A stretch of DNA of 64,000 nt from Dallia pectoralis (lineage: Eukaryota > Chordata > Actinopteri > Esociformes > Umbridae): contig CM055757.1 in the NCBI GenBank assembly GCA_029465975.1, positions 6,479,366 through 6,543,365 of the forward strand. Direction: 5' to 3'. Below the pieces are notes generated by a model. That model had not been told where the DNA came from. It made no database searches and saw nothing but the letters and a program-made list of their open reading frames with translations. Positions 1 through 11,980 of the stretch are shown here, piece after piece. The translations under genes were made by a program, and so were the position numbers. Within the stretch, counting starts at the first letter, position 1; each line of letters opens with the position of its first letter.

Positions 1-58
1 GCCCAGATGTGAATGGTTGCCCCGATGTGAATGGTTGCCCAGATGTGAATGGTTGCCG
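1..58. repeat. Short tandem repeat cut by the window edge
   Basis: About three copies of an 18-20 bp unit containing gatgtgaatggttgcc, the last decaying into gaacatgtgaatttgttgc. The array probably extends to the left of the window. Confidence 0.8.
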
Positions 59-1680
59 AACATGTGAATTTGTTGCAGCGTTACAACACATGAGAAGAGT
101 AAGAGAGAAAAAACATAAGAGTTGAAGAAGGGACTTGAAGATATGAGGAAAAAGTTGTAAGGAAGCCTCAAGTAAAGCTGAGGAGCTGAGGGGAGGGGCA
201 TGAAGAGGAGATAATGAGTTTGGGGGTTGGGCTTAAATAAAAAAAAACCTCATGATTCATTTGACGAACACAACGGTGGATTTTTCGCGGCTTCCCAGTT
301 CAAATTGAATAATAAACTAGAATATATTGTACCCACCGTCTACTAAATGTAATAACACATATCACTGTAGTGCTTACTAAAACATGGAGCTGGGAACCGC
401 TGAGCTACAGGCTAGAGACGAATCCTAAAAGTAGGACAGTTCCACCTGGCACCTGGGGGCCTCACCCAGATCCCCAGAAACTGCTGAGACTGCACCGCCG
501 GGCCCCGTTTCCACCCGTCTGTCTCTCCTCTACCTCCTTTCTCTCCTTCTCTCTACCTCTCCAGCTTGCCTTTATTGCTCTGCCCTTTCACAACTTCATG
601 CTCTGTCCGCTACCTCCTGCCATTCGCTGGCCTAAACTGCAGACACCTTCTCTTTCCTAGCTCGCGTCCACATAAATATTAACGAGAAAATAAAATATCG
701 TTTCACTCTTTGTTCTGAAAACGGTGTCGGGAATCGATCTCTTGTCGCACTTTGCCCGTAATGCCGAACAAACGATCGCTTCGGTGCCTTCTGCGGATCT
801 CTCGGAAGCATTTTCCTACAGTTTGTGATATCGCGACACCATTTATAGCGTGTAAATCTACTCTGTATCGTCTTCACTGTCTTCGGTTCATCCCATAATA
901 AGGCCGCTGCCACACTCTGGTAGTGACCTAATTCTACAGCCGCTCGGCCCAAAATTTTTGGATGTGAACTGTTCCAAAATTGCTCTCCACAGACTAAAAT
1001 GGCAACCTCATAGCCATGTTACACGTTACAGGTTACACGTTACATATCAAATATTACATTACAGACGGAACATTTCGTTGCTCATTCTAGAGAGATGTTA
1101 CACTGGCTGCGGACAGTAGTTGTAACATGCTAAATACGACCATAAATACATACGCAGTATATTCACTTATCGTGTAAAGTGTAAACGACACTCATGTTAG
1201 ACAGAACATTATCAGCTTTGAAAAAAACAAACAGACTGAATGTCTCCTTACGTTACAGTACGTCCTCGATTCTCTGCGTTGGTTTTGGCCAGCAGCACTG
1301 TAGAGCCCTGTGCTCCCGCTAATCTTGAGTCATTTTCTCTGAGATAATCAGGACGGGTTTTTCAGAGAACAATTGTTTCAATCATTGCTGTGTTCCTGCA
1401 TCGAGGTCCAGAACGAAGAAAAGTGGTGGAGAGAAATGAAACAGATGGAATGGAAGATTGGTTGATCTGTAAAAGAGCTGTGTGGGCTTTGTAGTGGATG
1501 AGTACGGCAGAGGGGCGATTCTCTCCCTGCTCTCGTCTCTTCCCGTTTGGTTTGGTGGCGCTAAGTCCTCTCTCGGGTTTTGATGCTCCAGGGCTAATGC
1601 GAAGCGTGAAGGACGGTTCAAAGTGACAAGTTGGCACAGTCCACCCCGCTAGTGTCCCCTGGTCTTTTTTGCCCCAGTCC
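59..1680. other. Non-coding stretch, no gene seen
   Basis: Mixed-composition sequence. Short open frames on both strands have no recognisable domain and no coding bias. A small direct repeat (acacgttacaggttacacgttaca, in two parts) lies near 1021-1045. Nothing else stands out. Confidence 0.6.
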
Positions 1681-1771
1681 TACACACACACACACACACG
1701 CACACACACACGCACGCGCAAGCGCACACGCGCACACGCACACACGCTCACGCACACACGCACAAACACAC
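1681..1771. repeat. CA/CG-rich microsatellite
   Basis: Imperfect (CA)n interspersed with CGCA units. Alternating purine-pyrimidine sequence. Confidence 0.9.
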
Positions 1772-2515
1772 ATCAGCAAGATCGTGCCAGAAACCAGTTG
1801 AAATAAGATGACTGACTTTTGATCAACATTGCTATCAAGTTTACCTAAAACGTTTTCAAAAATACTTAACCACCATTGAATACTAGATTCTTAAAAAAAA
1901 AACTCTCAGGTCTCCTAAATGTAAAATACAATGTTATATACTGTATATGTTTTTTAAATTACAATTACTCATATTTTAATAATAGATCTTCAATGTTTTT
2001 AATACTTAATAAAAACCTAATTAATACATTCTAACAAAAATGATGTATTTGAGACAGATTTCTTTAAAATCGCATTCTACAGCATCTGAACATTGTGTGG
2101 ACAGAATGGTTGGGTCTGTTATATTTCTCCATATCTCAATAGTGTCTTTAATCCAGGCAGGACAAATCTTTTTTTTACAGGCCTCTGATTCCAGATCATA
2201 CTGAATGCATTGACATGTGAGGGTGTAAATCTAAACACACTCTTAAGGGGAAAAAGTGGCCCCATTGGAAATGATGCAGTCAAACAATATGCCAGGTGTC
2301 AGATACATGATATATGTCTCACGTCTTGGTGAGTAATGGTGGTGAATGACGACAGGAGAATGTGATTTTCTTCAAACATAACGGTGCCTAGATATACTGT
2401 ATAGTCCAGATGAAAGCAGCAGTGTTCTATCTCTAATATTCAGTCAAATTCTCTGAAACATTTCATGTAATAGCATATACTGGACAAACAAATACTTTTC
2501 TGTGATTTTCCTCAA
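1772..2515. other. AT-rich non-coding stretch
   Basis: AT-rich sequence with poly-A and poly-T runs and no long open frame. No recognisable repeat family or gene. Confidence 0.6.
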
Positions 2516-2711
2516 GCGGATGACGTCCCTAAATAGTATTCAGGAACATCATCTCACCCCTCATCCAGATCTCTGTGCTTGAGTTAACGGATGACGTCTC
2601 TACTTAGTATTCAGGAACATTATCTCACCCCTCATGCAGATCTCCGTGCTTGAGGTAGCGGATGACGTCTCTACTTAGTATTCAGGAACATCATCTCACC
2701 CCTCATCCAGA
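2516..2711. repeat. About 71-bp tandem repeat, nearly three copies
   Basis: Each unit contains ggatgacgtc, then tagtattcaggaacat, then atctcacccctcat. Copies start near 2516, 2587 and 2658 and differ by a few substitutions. Confidence 0.9.
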
Positions 2712-2776
2712 GGGGCCCTCTGTCCGCTCACTGCAGTGTGGGGAGGGATGCCTATAATTGAGGGGCACGACACGCA

Positions 2777-2806
2777 TATACACACACGCAAGCGCACGCT
2801 CGCACG

Positions 2807-2842
<36 letters not shown>

Positions 2843-2930
2843 GGAGTGAGGGCCTGAATGGTGTTGGCTAAGCTAGGATGTTATGTGACTACTGTCTGTG
2901 TGTGTGTGTGTGTGTCTGTGTGTGTGTACT
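2777..2930. repeat. CA microsatellite followed by GT microsatellite
   Basis: A (CA)n tract runs to about 2841 and a (GT)n tract lies at about 2896-2928, some 55 bp apart. As an inverted pair they could fold into a hairpin in a transcript. Confidence 0.85.
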
Positions 2931-3620
2931 GCTGCTGCATTTGTCTCAGAATGTGTGAGTTTAGCAACGCACCTCATGTGGACTGTTTATCATGCAAATT
3001 GCAATGCTGCAAGGGTGCAATTTAGCAAATTGCCGCGAACAAGCTAAGCTATGCTAAGCTCAGAGCGTCATTCCGCGCAGAGTCGATATTTTGCCATTTT
3101 CTACTTCGCTACACAGGACCAGATGTGTGAAACAACTGACACCAAAGAGCAGCCAGCGAGAACAGACAGATGTGACCTCGGCAGCCCGACACGTGCACAG
3201 GATGTCACGTGCACAGGATTTGACGAGCGCAACAACGTCCATCATTACCTCGCGTGTATAATTAGCCGATATGCTGCTCGCTGCTGATAATTCCGCGAAA
3301 CAATGTTTTTTGGTGGTAGAGCGACCAATTCCCAGTGAAGTGTGAAAAAGAGTGATTAAAAAGGCCACGGTTGTGGGCCAACAGCGTCCTCTCTGCTCCC
3401 GGATCAAACACACAGAGGAAATACAACATTCGTACGTCCATTTTAATCTCACCCTCTCTCTCAGAGACCTCCGTTTTGCGGCAGGAGAGGATTAAGGTAG
3501 CAAACCCACGATGGAAAAAGCTGAGCGGAACGTGAGGTTCGATGAACAAAAGTCGGCGCAGGATTTCACTTGATCGCCTGTCCTCCAGGGACACCTTTCT
3601 CTTGTATGCAAATCACACAC
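2931..3620. other. Unique non-coding stretch with duplicated E-box
   Basis: No gene recognised. The motif cacgtgcacagga, which contains the CACGTG E-box, occurs twice about 17 bp apart near 3190-3220. Open frames of 130 and 110 codons on the minus strand have no recognisable domain. Confidence 0.5.
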
Positions 3621-3699
3621 ACAAAGGTAAACAAGTGTTTTTTTTATTGCATATTCCCACTCTTCCTTGGGAATTGTGCCGATTTTATTTTCAGACCTT

Positions 3700-4040
3700 T
3701 ATGCTGGATACCACTAGATACAAAAATAACAAACGGCAGCAACCAATGACATTCAACATAACGAACCACAAAACAGTGAGAAAAAAACCCAAACTTAAAT
3801 AGGGCTCCTAATTAGGGGCAACACAGCACTGCTGACTCTAATTGAGAATCACCAAAATCACCATAGAGATGCCTAGAGGCACCCCTGCGGTTCTGTCATG
3901 TTACCTCCGGACCTCCAGAGCCTTCTTCTATCCAAGTGTAAGCTCCGCCCCTAGAGCAGGATGTGGCTTCCCGATTAGAGGCAATGGAGGGAAGCTGCCT
4001 CTAATTGGGGACTACACATAAACAGAGATGCCATGGAGGC
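3700..4040. repeat. Probable dispersed repeat (unclassified)
   Basis: Contains phrases such as gcctctaattggggac and gggctcctaattag that I associate with interspersed repeats in fish genomes. No coding capacity. Family assignment would need a repeat library. Confidence 0.35.
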
Positions 4041-4280
4041 TTCTCCGTTGTCAGGTTGTCACACCAAGCTTTACGTTTCGCGTCATACACGTCAATGGAG
4101 AATCCATTGGTATTGTAGACATACAGCCCTGGACAGGTCTGAAGAGGAGGACATTCTCTCTGGTGTCATTCTGTCCGCCGAGGCCTGCAGTTTGAAACAT
4201 ACAGCCCTTATTGGAGCAAGTGGGAGAGAAAGTGTGTGCGTGACGTTGTGTTTGTCTGCGTGCTGCGGCATGAGACAGCG

Positions 4281-4824
4281 ACAGGGTGGGAGGGTTAGAG
4301 GGGTGGACAGTGGATTGGTAGCCGGAGGGAGGGTGGGGGGTGGATTAGAGTGTAGCAAGGTGGAGGGAGGGTTGGAGCTTGAAGGTGGGGTTGGAAGGTG
4401 GAGGGAGGGTTGGAGGATGGTGGGAGGGTTGGAAGGTGAAGGGAGGGTTGGAGCTTGAAGGTGGAGTTGGAAGGTGGAGGGAGGGTTGGAGGATGGTGGG
4501 AGGGTTGGAAGGTGAAGGGAGGGTTGGTGCTTGAAGGTGGGGTTGGAAGGTGGAGGGAGGGTTGGAGGATGGTGGGAGGGTTGGAAGGTGAAGGGAGGGT
4601 TGGTGCTTGAAGGTGGGGTTGGAAGGTGGAGGGAGGGTTGGAGGATGGTGGGAGGGTTGGAAGGTGAAGGGAGGGTTGGTGCTTGAAGGTGGGGTTGGAA
4701 GGTGGAGGGAGGGTTGGAGGATGGTGGGAGGGTTGGAAGGTGAAGGGAGGGTTGGTGCTTGAAGGTGGGGTTGGAAGGTGGAGGGAGGGTTGGAGGATGG
4801 TGGGAGTGTTGGAAGGTGTAAAGG
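4281..4824. repeat. 76-bp G-rich minisatellite
   Basis: Successive copies of a 76-bp unit of ggagggttgg and ggttggaaggtg blocks. The tgcttgaagg phrase recurs at 4528 and 4604. The + strand has GGG or GG runs every few bases, so G-quadruplex formation is possible. The long minus-strand open frame (Pro/Ser/Thr-rich repeats) is a by-product of the repeat. Confidence 0.95.
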
Positions 4825-5470
4825 CGGAGGCAGTGACAGCGTTTGGGGTTGAGTAGTGTGTAATCCGACTTGCGCGGGGGCGTTGCCCTCAGATCATCCA
4901 TCACAGCTTCCGCAGCTCCAGCAGGCACCAGTCGGCACTGTGTCCGTCAACCCCCTCCACCTGGGCGGAGCAGACGAGAGGTTCCCATCCCCTGTTTGCC
5001 CACCGGAGCGTCCTCCACCATCAGCCCCGTGCCATGTCTCATGGGGCCCTGCCCTGTGGGTTAACGAGCGTTGGCAGCGTGTGCAGGAGGATGCTATGGT
5101 TGTCCCCTGGTCTGTATTGCCGCGATGCGCCCGGCTCAGTAATTGGCCGTGGCTGTTCTGAGGGGTTTGGCTCCAGTGTCTCCAGGGGCCCAGCCGCGTG
5201 GCGGGGGGGGGGGTGGTCCACTCTTTCCTGTCTGAGCGGGGCTGGTGCTGAGGAGAGATAGCGTGGAGGAGAGCGGAAGGGGGGGGCTTATTAGTCGTGG
5301 CTCACGGGGCACACATAACAGACGGTTGTACACAGACGCACAGAGGAGCACATAACAGACACACTGAGGATCACAACACATCACATCTGCCTCTTCTATA
5401 TTTGAAGAGAAAGTATAGGAGAGCAGGAGTAGAAATAATAAAAGATAGAAGTGCATTAAAGAATGCGTCC
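4825..5470. other. GC-richer non-coding stretch
   Basis: Several short overlapping open frames on both strands, none recognisable. A run of G lies at about 5203-5213. No gene is supported. Confidence 0.55.
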
Positions 5471-6677
5471 TTCATTTCTATTTATAGCAATCTATCTCTA
5501 TATCTTTATGTATACTTATATCTTAATCTATCTCTATATATCTATGCATACTTCTCTATCTATCTCTATATCTTTATGTATACTTATATCTTAATCTATC
5601 TCTATATATCTATGCATAATTCTCTATCTCTCTATCTATCTTTATAAATCTATGCATACTTCTCTATCTATCTCTATATCTATATGTATATATCGGTATC
5701 TATCTCTATATATCTATGCATACTTCTCTATCTATCTATCTATCTATCTCTATATCTCTATGCATACTTCTCTATCTATCTATATATCTATCTCTATATC
5801 TCTATGCATACTTCTCTATCTCTCTATCTATCTATCTCTATATCTCTATGCATACTTCTCTATCTATCTCTACATCTATATGTATATCTCGCTATCTATC
5901 TCTATATATCTATGCATACTTCTCTATCTTTCTATCTATCTCTATATCTCTATTCATACTTCTCTATCTATCTCTATATCTATATGTATATATCGGTATC
6001 TATCTCTATATATCTATGCATACTTTTCTATCTCTCTATCTATCTATATCTCTATGCATACTTCTCTATCTCTCAATCTATCTCTATATATCTATGCATA
6101 CTTCTCTATCTATCTATCTATCTATCTTTATATCTCTATGCATACTTCTCTATCTATCTATATATCTATATGTATATCTTGCTATCTATCTCTATATCTC
6201 TATGCATACTTTTCTATCTCTCTATCTATCTATATCTCTATGCATACTTCTCTATCTCTCAATCTATCTCTATATATCTATGCATACTTCTCTATCTATC
6301 TCTATATCTATATGTATATCTCTCAATCTATCTCTATATCTCTATGCATACTTCTCTATCTATCTCTATATCTCTATGCATACTTCTCTATCTCTCTATC
6401 TATCTATCTCTATATCTCTATGCATACTTCTCTATCTATCTCTACATCTATATGTATATCTCGCTATCTATCTCTATATATCTATGCATACTTCTCTATC
6501 TTTCTATCTATCTCTATATCTCTATTCATACTTCTCTATCTATCTCTACATCTATATGTATATCTCGCTATCTATCTCTATATATCTATGCATACTTCTC
6601 TATCTATCTATCTATCTATATCTCTATATCTCTATATCTCTATGCATACTTCTCTATCTATCTATATCGCTACATAT
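5471..6677. repeat. 1.2-kb complex TATC/GATA array
   Basis: Built from tatc tetranucleotides interrupted at irregular intervals by atctatgcatacttctc. The minus strand is therefore a GATA array. All three + frames stay open for more than 300 codons because the unit lacks stops, giving artificial Ile/Ser/Leu/Tyr proteins. Confidence 0.95.
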
Positions 6678-6843
6678 ACAGGCCTCATTGTGAAGGGCCT
6701 AGACACTGTGCTCAGCCGGGATATGTTAGAAATACATCACAAACCCTCGAGAAGGCTTATTGCACTTATAAACTGGTTACCAAGGCAATTACTGCAGTTA
6801 ATGATGTCACTGCCATGATTTACAGTGTCAAATAACACAGCTA

Positions 6844-7536
6844 TCAGCTAATCAGATTTGGCGATTCTAAACACCAGTTTACAAATGTCTTGATATCGCA
6901 TTTCTTATCTACAGGTTTGCACCACACATTTGTTGCAGATTTGTCGGCTGCACCTCCATGATGCCAATCTCCATTTCCATCACATGCCAAAGATGCTCTA
7001 TTTGCTCGAGATCTGGTGACCGGGGAGGCCATTTGAGTAAACACTCTATCATGTTTAGGAGACCAGTGTGAGATGATGTGAGCTTATTGACCTGGCACAT
7101 TATCCTGCTGGAACTAGCCATTAGCTGATGGGTATGACTGTGGTCATAAAGAGATGAACATGGTTTGAGATGATATAAGCTCTGTGACATGTGGCGTTAT
7201 CCTGCTGGAAGTAGCCATTAGATGATGCGAATCACTGTGGCCATGGTCGGCTCCAAACTCAGGTAGGCTGTGACGTTTAAACGATGCTCAGTTGGTTGTA
7301 CGAGGGCCAATGTGCACCAAGAAAATATCCCAGACACAAAGTCCTGACCATCTGAATGTTGAAGCAGAAATCGAGGACCAGGATCAGACCAGACAAGGTT
7401 TTTCCAACCTCTTGTTGTCCAATTCTGGCGTGCCTGTGAAAATCGTAGCCTTAGTTTCCTGTTCTTAGCTGACAGGAGTGGCATCCGGAGTGGTCTTCTG
7501 CTGCCGTAGCCCATCTGCTTCAAGGCTTGATGTGTT
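6844..7536 (-). mobile_element. Tc1-like transposase fragment, C-terminal part
   Basis: Read on the minus strand this holds broken pieces of a Tc1/mariner-family transposase. GYGSRRPLRMPLLSAKNRKL and NWTTRGWKNLVWSD lie near 7370-7520, a GIFSW...EHRLN block near 7280-7330, and WPPRSPDLEQIEHLW with VQPTNLQQ near 6930-7040. The pieces lie in different frames with deletions, so it is a dead copy. The WSD and SPDL..IEHLW blocks are the regions around the catalytic acidic residues in this family. The rest of the same element lies at 8731-9008, split off by a LINE insertion. Confidence 0.85.
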
Positions 7537-8730
7537 CAATCAATCATATGTATTTTATGAAGCCCTTTTTACAACAAAGTTACCACAAAGTGCTTTTACA
7601 AACACCCAGCCTGAACCCGACAAGGCACGCATTGACAAGTTGATACACAGCGGCTAGGAAAAACTACCTGATGGGTCGAGTTTAGGAAGAAACATAGAGA
7701 AGAACCATGTTCTGAGGGGTGACCAGTCCTCTTCTGTTAGTGCTGAGTGAACTTTTATTAGCTTGGTTTAATAAATATTAAATGCATTTTTTGAATGCAG
7801 ATTGTCTTTTAAAAATAGTCCAGGTCAAATACAGTCATAAAGGAGCAACCCGGAGGTGTGAGGGTTAGGCCACCAAAACTCTCAGGTAGCATCAGCAGCT
7901 CAGCCCGCAACACAACCAGGTGGCCCCTGAGGGGAGGAGTCTGCAACAAGTTCTTAGGGCCGATCAGTCCCACAGTGTGGTCAGTAGGCACGTGTCCTGC
8001 TTAATGGAAGAAACAAGACACAGGGAAAGGTTAGACACCCTAGATCCCTATGTCTCCCGGCACAATAGTATAGCAGCATACATCTTGAAACTGAGTCAGA
8101 GGCGTCCACTGAAACTGTGGCCCTGAACAGGTTAATCCCTGGACAGGGCCCCAAGAAGCCGGAAAACTTCCACCCACTTTACCAAGCATCAACCAAGGGA
8201 CACCAGTCAACCGCAACCACTCTGGGAAGGTAAAGTTTTACTCACAGAGTTACTCTCATTAAGTATAGCGAGCCAGTGACTCCACTCCCCGAGATGGGAA
8301 CCCGCCTGACAACGACAGCTGGGCTAATGTTGAGCCTTCCGTTCACCAGTGTACTCGAGCCATACTACACTTAACAATTAGACCGTGCTGAAAAGTTTGC
8401 ACTGAATCTGCGTTTCTAAGCCTGATTGGCAGCTAATTCTATAATAGAATTTATATAGGAGAAAGCTCTATCTCCGGCTGTTTGTTTTTAAATTTTAGGT
8501 CAGCATCTTTTGATTTTAGGTAACGCGTAGATGTATGGCTGGACTAATTCAGCAAGGTAGCGAGGTATGTTTCGTTTAAATATAGGGCTGTGTATCATCA
8601 GTATAACAGTGAAATTTGACATTAAGGTTTTGGTGACAACACCCAGAGGCATATATAGTAGGATATATAGTGAGAACAAAAGTGGCCCTAAAACAGAGCC
8701 ATGAGGAACACCAAAGCATACCTTTGATTT
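7537..8730 (-). mobile_element. 5'-truncated L2/Rex-type LINE inserted in the Tc1-like element
   Basis: On the minus strand, bases just below 8730 encode the reverse-transcriptase block GVPHGSVLGPLLF. In a shifted frame FHCYTDDTQPYI follows, a decayed form of the YADD active-site motif. AELVQPYI, typical of the C-terminal end of these LINEs, lies near 8530-8550, so an internal part is missing. The 3' tail of the LINE is at the low-coordinate end and finishes in a short ATTG repeat at 7537. A 62-bp direct repeat flanks the insert (7475-7536 and 8731-8792), consistent with a target-site duplication. The 3'-UTR phrase agccctttttaca at about 7561 is common in fish interspersed repeats. Confidence 0.8.
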
Positions 8731-9008
8731 GGAGTGGCACCTGGAGTGGTCTTCTGCTGCTGTAGCCCATCTGCTTCAAGGTTTGACGTGTTGTGCGTTC
8801 AGAGAAGCTCTTCTGCATTGGTTGAAATAAAACGGTTATTTGGGTTACTGTTGCTCTTCAGCTTCAACCAGTCTGGCCGTTCTCTGACTTTTGCCATCAA
8901 AAGGTTTTTTTATCCAGAGAACTGCAATTCACTGGATATTTTCTCTGAATATTCTCTGTTAACCCTCGAGATGGTTGTGCAAAAACTCCCAGTAGATCAG
9001 CACTTATG
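8731..9008 (-). mobile_element. Tc1-like transposase fragment, N-terminal part
   Basis: On the minus strand this encodes decayed N-terminal transposase sequence, including MQKSFSERTTRQTLKQMGYS near 8760-8818 and, toward 9000, remnants of the helix-turn-helix region. The 62 bases at 8731-8792 repeat those at 7475-7536 with five mismatches, all C/T. Together with 6844-7536 it forms one Tc1-like copy interrupted by the LINE. Confidence 0.8.
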
Positions 9009-9015
9009 ACAATTT

Positions 9016-9186
9016 CAAGTTTATCTATCTATCTCTATCTCAGTCTATCTATCTCTGTTTGTCACTATCTATCTCTATATATCTATATATATATCTTTAT
9101 CTATCTACTCTATCTATCTCCATCAATCTCTATCTATATCTATCTATCTATCTCTGTCTATCTCTATCTCTGTCTATCTATCTCTA
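9016..9186. repeat. TATC microsatellite
   Basis: Imperfect (TATC)n with ctct and ctgt interruptions, similar in composition to the array at 5471-6677. Confidence 0.9.
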
Positions 9187-9578
9187 GCCAGTTAACCGAC
9201 TATTGACACAGACAATCCTCCTATTGACTAAAGAATGGGTCGTTTTCTAGACTACTCAAAGGCCACACAAAAATAGAAGGACTCATTCTCCCAACCAAGT
9301 CATATCTTGGCCTTTAGGCAAAAGAAAGGTAGCATATTTCTGTTGTACCACATGCCCGTGGGAAAGCAGGAATAACTGTGAGGGCCATTTAGCTGTCTGA
9401 TGTGTGATTTGGAGGTAGTCTGCCCATCTGTTTCTATTGTAGATCTCCCTCTCTGTCTCACTCCCTCTCCACTCTTCTCCACCTGCAGTCACTAAAGCAG
9501 GTTGAAGCCTCACTTCAATTCTCATGAGAATAACATCCTATCAAGTGTAATTTCAGAGTCTCAGCACGCAACGTTTTA
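9187..9578. other. Non-coding stretch, nothing recognised
   Basis: Unique sequence. The open frames present have no recognisable domain. Confidence 0.5.
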
Positions 9579-9621
9579 TATTCTCTCTCTCTCTCTGTCT
9601 CTCTCTCTCACACAAACTCCA

Positions 9622-9654
<33 letters not shown>

Positions 9655-9655
9655 A
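9579..9655. repeat. CT microsatellite
   Basis: Interrupted (CT)n tract containing a short cacacaaactccac insert. Confidence 0.9.
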
Positions 9656-9712
9656 GTAAAGAATAAAGCAGGGCCTTATGTTCTGCTGCAATTAGAGACG
9701 GCTTGACTGCCA

Positions 9713-10139
9713 TGCCACACTAGCTCCACACTAGTCACACACTAATCACACTAGCCACACACTAGCCCTACACTAGCCCTACACTAGCCACACACTAGCC
9801 CTACACTACCCACATACTAGCCCTACACTACCCACACACTACCCCTACACTAGCCACACTAGCCACACACTAGCCACACTAGCCCTACACTAGCCACACA
9901 CTAGCCCTACACTAGCCACACACTAGCCACACTAGCCACACACTAGCCACACACTAGCCACACACTAGCCACACTAGCCACACACTAGCCACACTAGCCC
10001 TACACTAGCCACACACTAGCCCTACACTAGCCCTACACTAGCCACACACTAGCCCTACACTAGCCACACACTAGCCACAATAGCCACACACTAGCCACAC
10101 TAGCCCTGCACTAGCCACACACTAGCCACACTAGCCCCA
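9713..10139. repeat. 11-bp CTAGCCACACA minisatellite
   Basis: About 40 short units of ctagccacaca or ctagccctaca, with shortened ctagccaca forms. The CTAG core recurs throughout. Confidence 0.95.
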
Positions 10140-10429
10140 CATTGTATTGTTGAGAGCAGTCACGCTCTGAGCTGGAAAAGATAGGAGAGAAAAACAGGAG
10201 CAAAGGGGTTTAATACTAGTCTGTGGGATATTTTCACGAGCTAGCTAGTCCAAGAGGGAACCATGTTGGAGAGGAGAAACTAGGACATGAAGCTGGGGGG
10301 AGAGACTCTATGGTAGATGACTGTAAGCAGTAGACCTCTAGAGAATGATGACAATATCTATGATGATGAAAATAATGACACAATGGCAGGCTGACATGTA
10401 GACAGGTAGACGGAGAGAATGGCAGGCAG

Positions 10430-10829
10430 ACAGGCAGGAGACAGGAGACAGGAGACAGGAGAGGGTGACTGGGAGGAAGACAGGAGAGGGTGAATGGGAG
10501 GGGGACAAGAGAGGGAGAAGGGGAGGGGGACAAGAGAGGGAGAAGGGGAGGGGGACAAGAGAGGGAGAAGGGGAGAGAGGGAGACAGGAGCGGGTGAAGG
10601 GGAGGGAGGGAGACAGGAGAGGGAGAAGGGGAGGGAGACAGGAAAGGGTGAAGGGGAGGGAGACAGGAGAGGGTGAAGGGGAGGGAGACAAGAGAGGGAG
10701 AAGGGGAGGGAGACAGGAGAGGGTGAAGGGGAGGGAGGGAGACAGGAGAGGGTGAAGGGGAGGGAGGGAGACAGGAGAGGGTGAAGGGGAGGGAGGGAGA
10801 CAGGAGAGGGTGAAGGGGAGGGGGGAGAG
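10430..10829. repeat. GGGAGACAGGAGAGGGTGAA purine minisatellite
   Basis: Variable-length (about 24-34 bp) units built from gggagacaggagagggtgaa and gagggagaagggga. Nearly pure purine on the + strand, so G-quadruplex or H-DNA formation is possible. Open frames on both strands are repeat artefacts. Confidence 0.95.
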
Positions 10830-10951
10830 CACGACTGGCTGCCTGCTGATCTATGCTTCAGCCTGGCAGAGGAGACTCCTTAGGGATCCAGAATTCTGCC
10901 TCTCCTCCGCCTCTCCTTCCACCAACAAGAGAGTCTGGGAGAGAGACAGGT

Positions 10952-11016
10952 TAAGAGAGAGAGAGAGAGAGAGAGAGAGCGGGAGAGAGAGAGAGAGAGA
11001 GAGAGGAGATAGGGAG
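10952..11016. repeat. GA microsatellite
   Basis: (GA)n with one cggg interruption near 10980. Confidence 0.9.
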
Positions 11017-11432
11017 TAAAGAAAGGGGGACAGAGAGAACCTAGAATGCCAAGAGAAATGAGGGAGAGAGCAGAGAGCAAGTGGAGGAAAGGGAGAAAGA
11101 CCGGTATGGGAGATGTACAAAAATAGCTGGATAAGGAGGAAGGAAATATAACAATAAATTGTGAAGTATACAGTATAGAGAAACTATATGGCCAGCATGG
11201 ATACAGTGCATGTATACTGAGTGGGCAACAACACACCACAAACCGTGGCCCTGAGAAATAACATACATTATGAGTGGGCAACATCACACTTTACCTAAAC
11301 AGTGGCCCTGAGAAATAACATATAACACAAACATACTCATTTGACAGTCTTTGGTCCCTCATTGGCGGTCAGACTGGGTTAGGGTGGGACAACCATGACA
11401 AACAAAGTGTGTGTGTACATTTGGTCATATGT
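11017..11432. other. Non-coding stretch with a small duplicated phrase
   Basis: The phrase gtgggcaacaacacac...gtggccctgagaaataacat occurs twice, near 11221-11265 and 11275-11320. No gene. Confidence 0.5.
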
Positions 11433-11980
11433 GCCTGGTATATTCAGATATATGTGGCAGGTATATGTACATTTAGATATATGTGCCAGGTATATGTACA
11501 TTCAGATATATGTGCCTGGTATATGTACATTCAGATATATGTGCCTGGTATATGTACATTTAGATATATGTGCCAGGTATATGTACATTCAGATATATGT
11601 GCCAGGTATATGTACATTCAGATATATGTGCCAGGTATATTCAGATATATGTGCCAGGTATATGTACATTCAGATATATGTGGCAGGTAAATGTACATTT
11701 AGATATATGTGCCTGGTATATGTACCTTCAGATATATGTGCCAGGTATATGTACATTCAGATATATGTGCCAGGTATATGTACATTTAGATATATGTGCC
11801 TGGTATATGTACATTCAGATATATCTGCCAGGTATATGTACATTCAGATATATGTGCCAGGTATATGTACATTCAGATATATGTGCCTGGTATATGTACC
11901 TTCAGATATATGTGCCAGGTATATTCAGATATATGTCCCAGGTATATGTACATTCAGATATATGTGGCAGGTAAATGTAC
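11433..11980. repeat. 29-bp minisatellite
   Basis: About 19 copies of a 29-bp unit made of atatgtgccaggtatatg followed by tacattcagat. Some units lack the tgtaca part. Because 29 is not a multiple of three, a single frame reads the unit in all three phases and repeats every 29 residues. All three + frames are open. Confidence 0.95.

Noticed and set aside
5652..6835. Frames of 325-388 codons (LSIYLYISMHTS repeats)
   Set aside because: TATC/GATA array; all three frames are open for the same reason.
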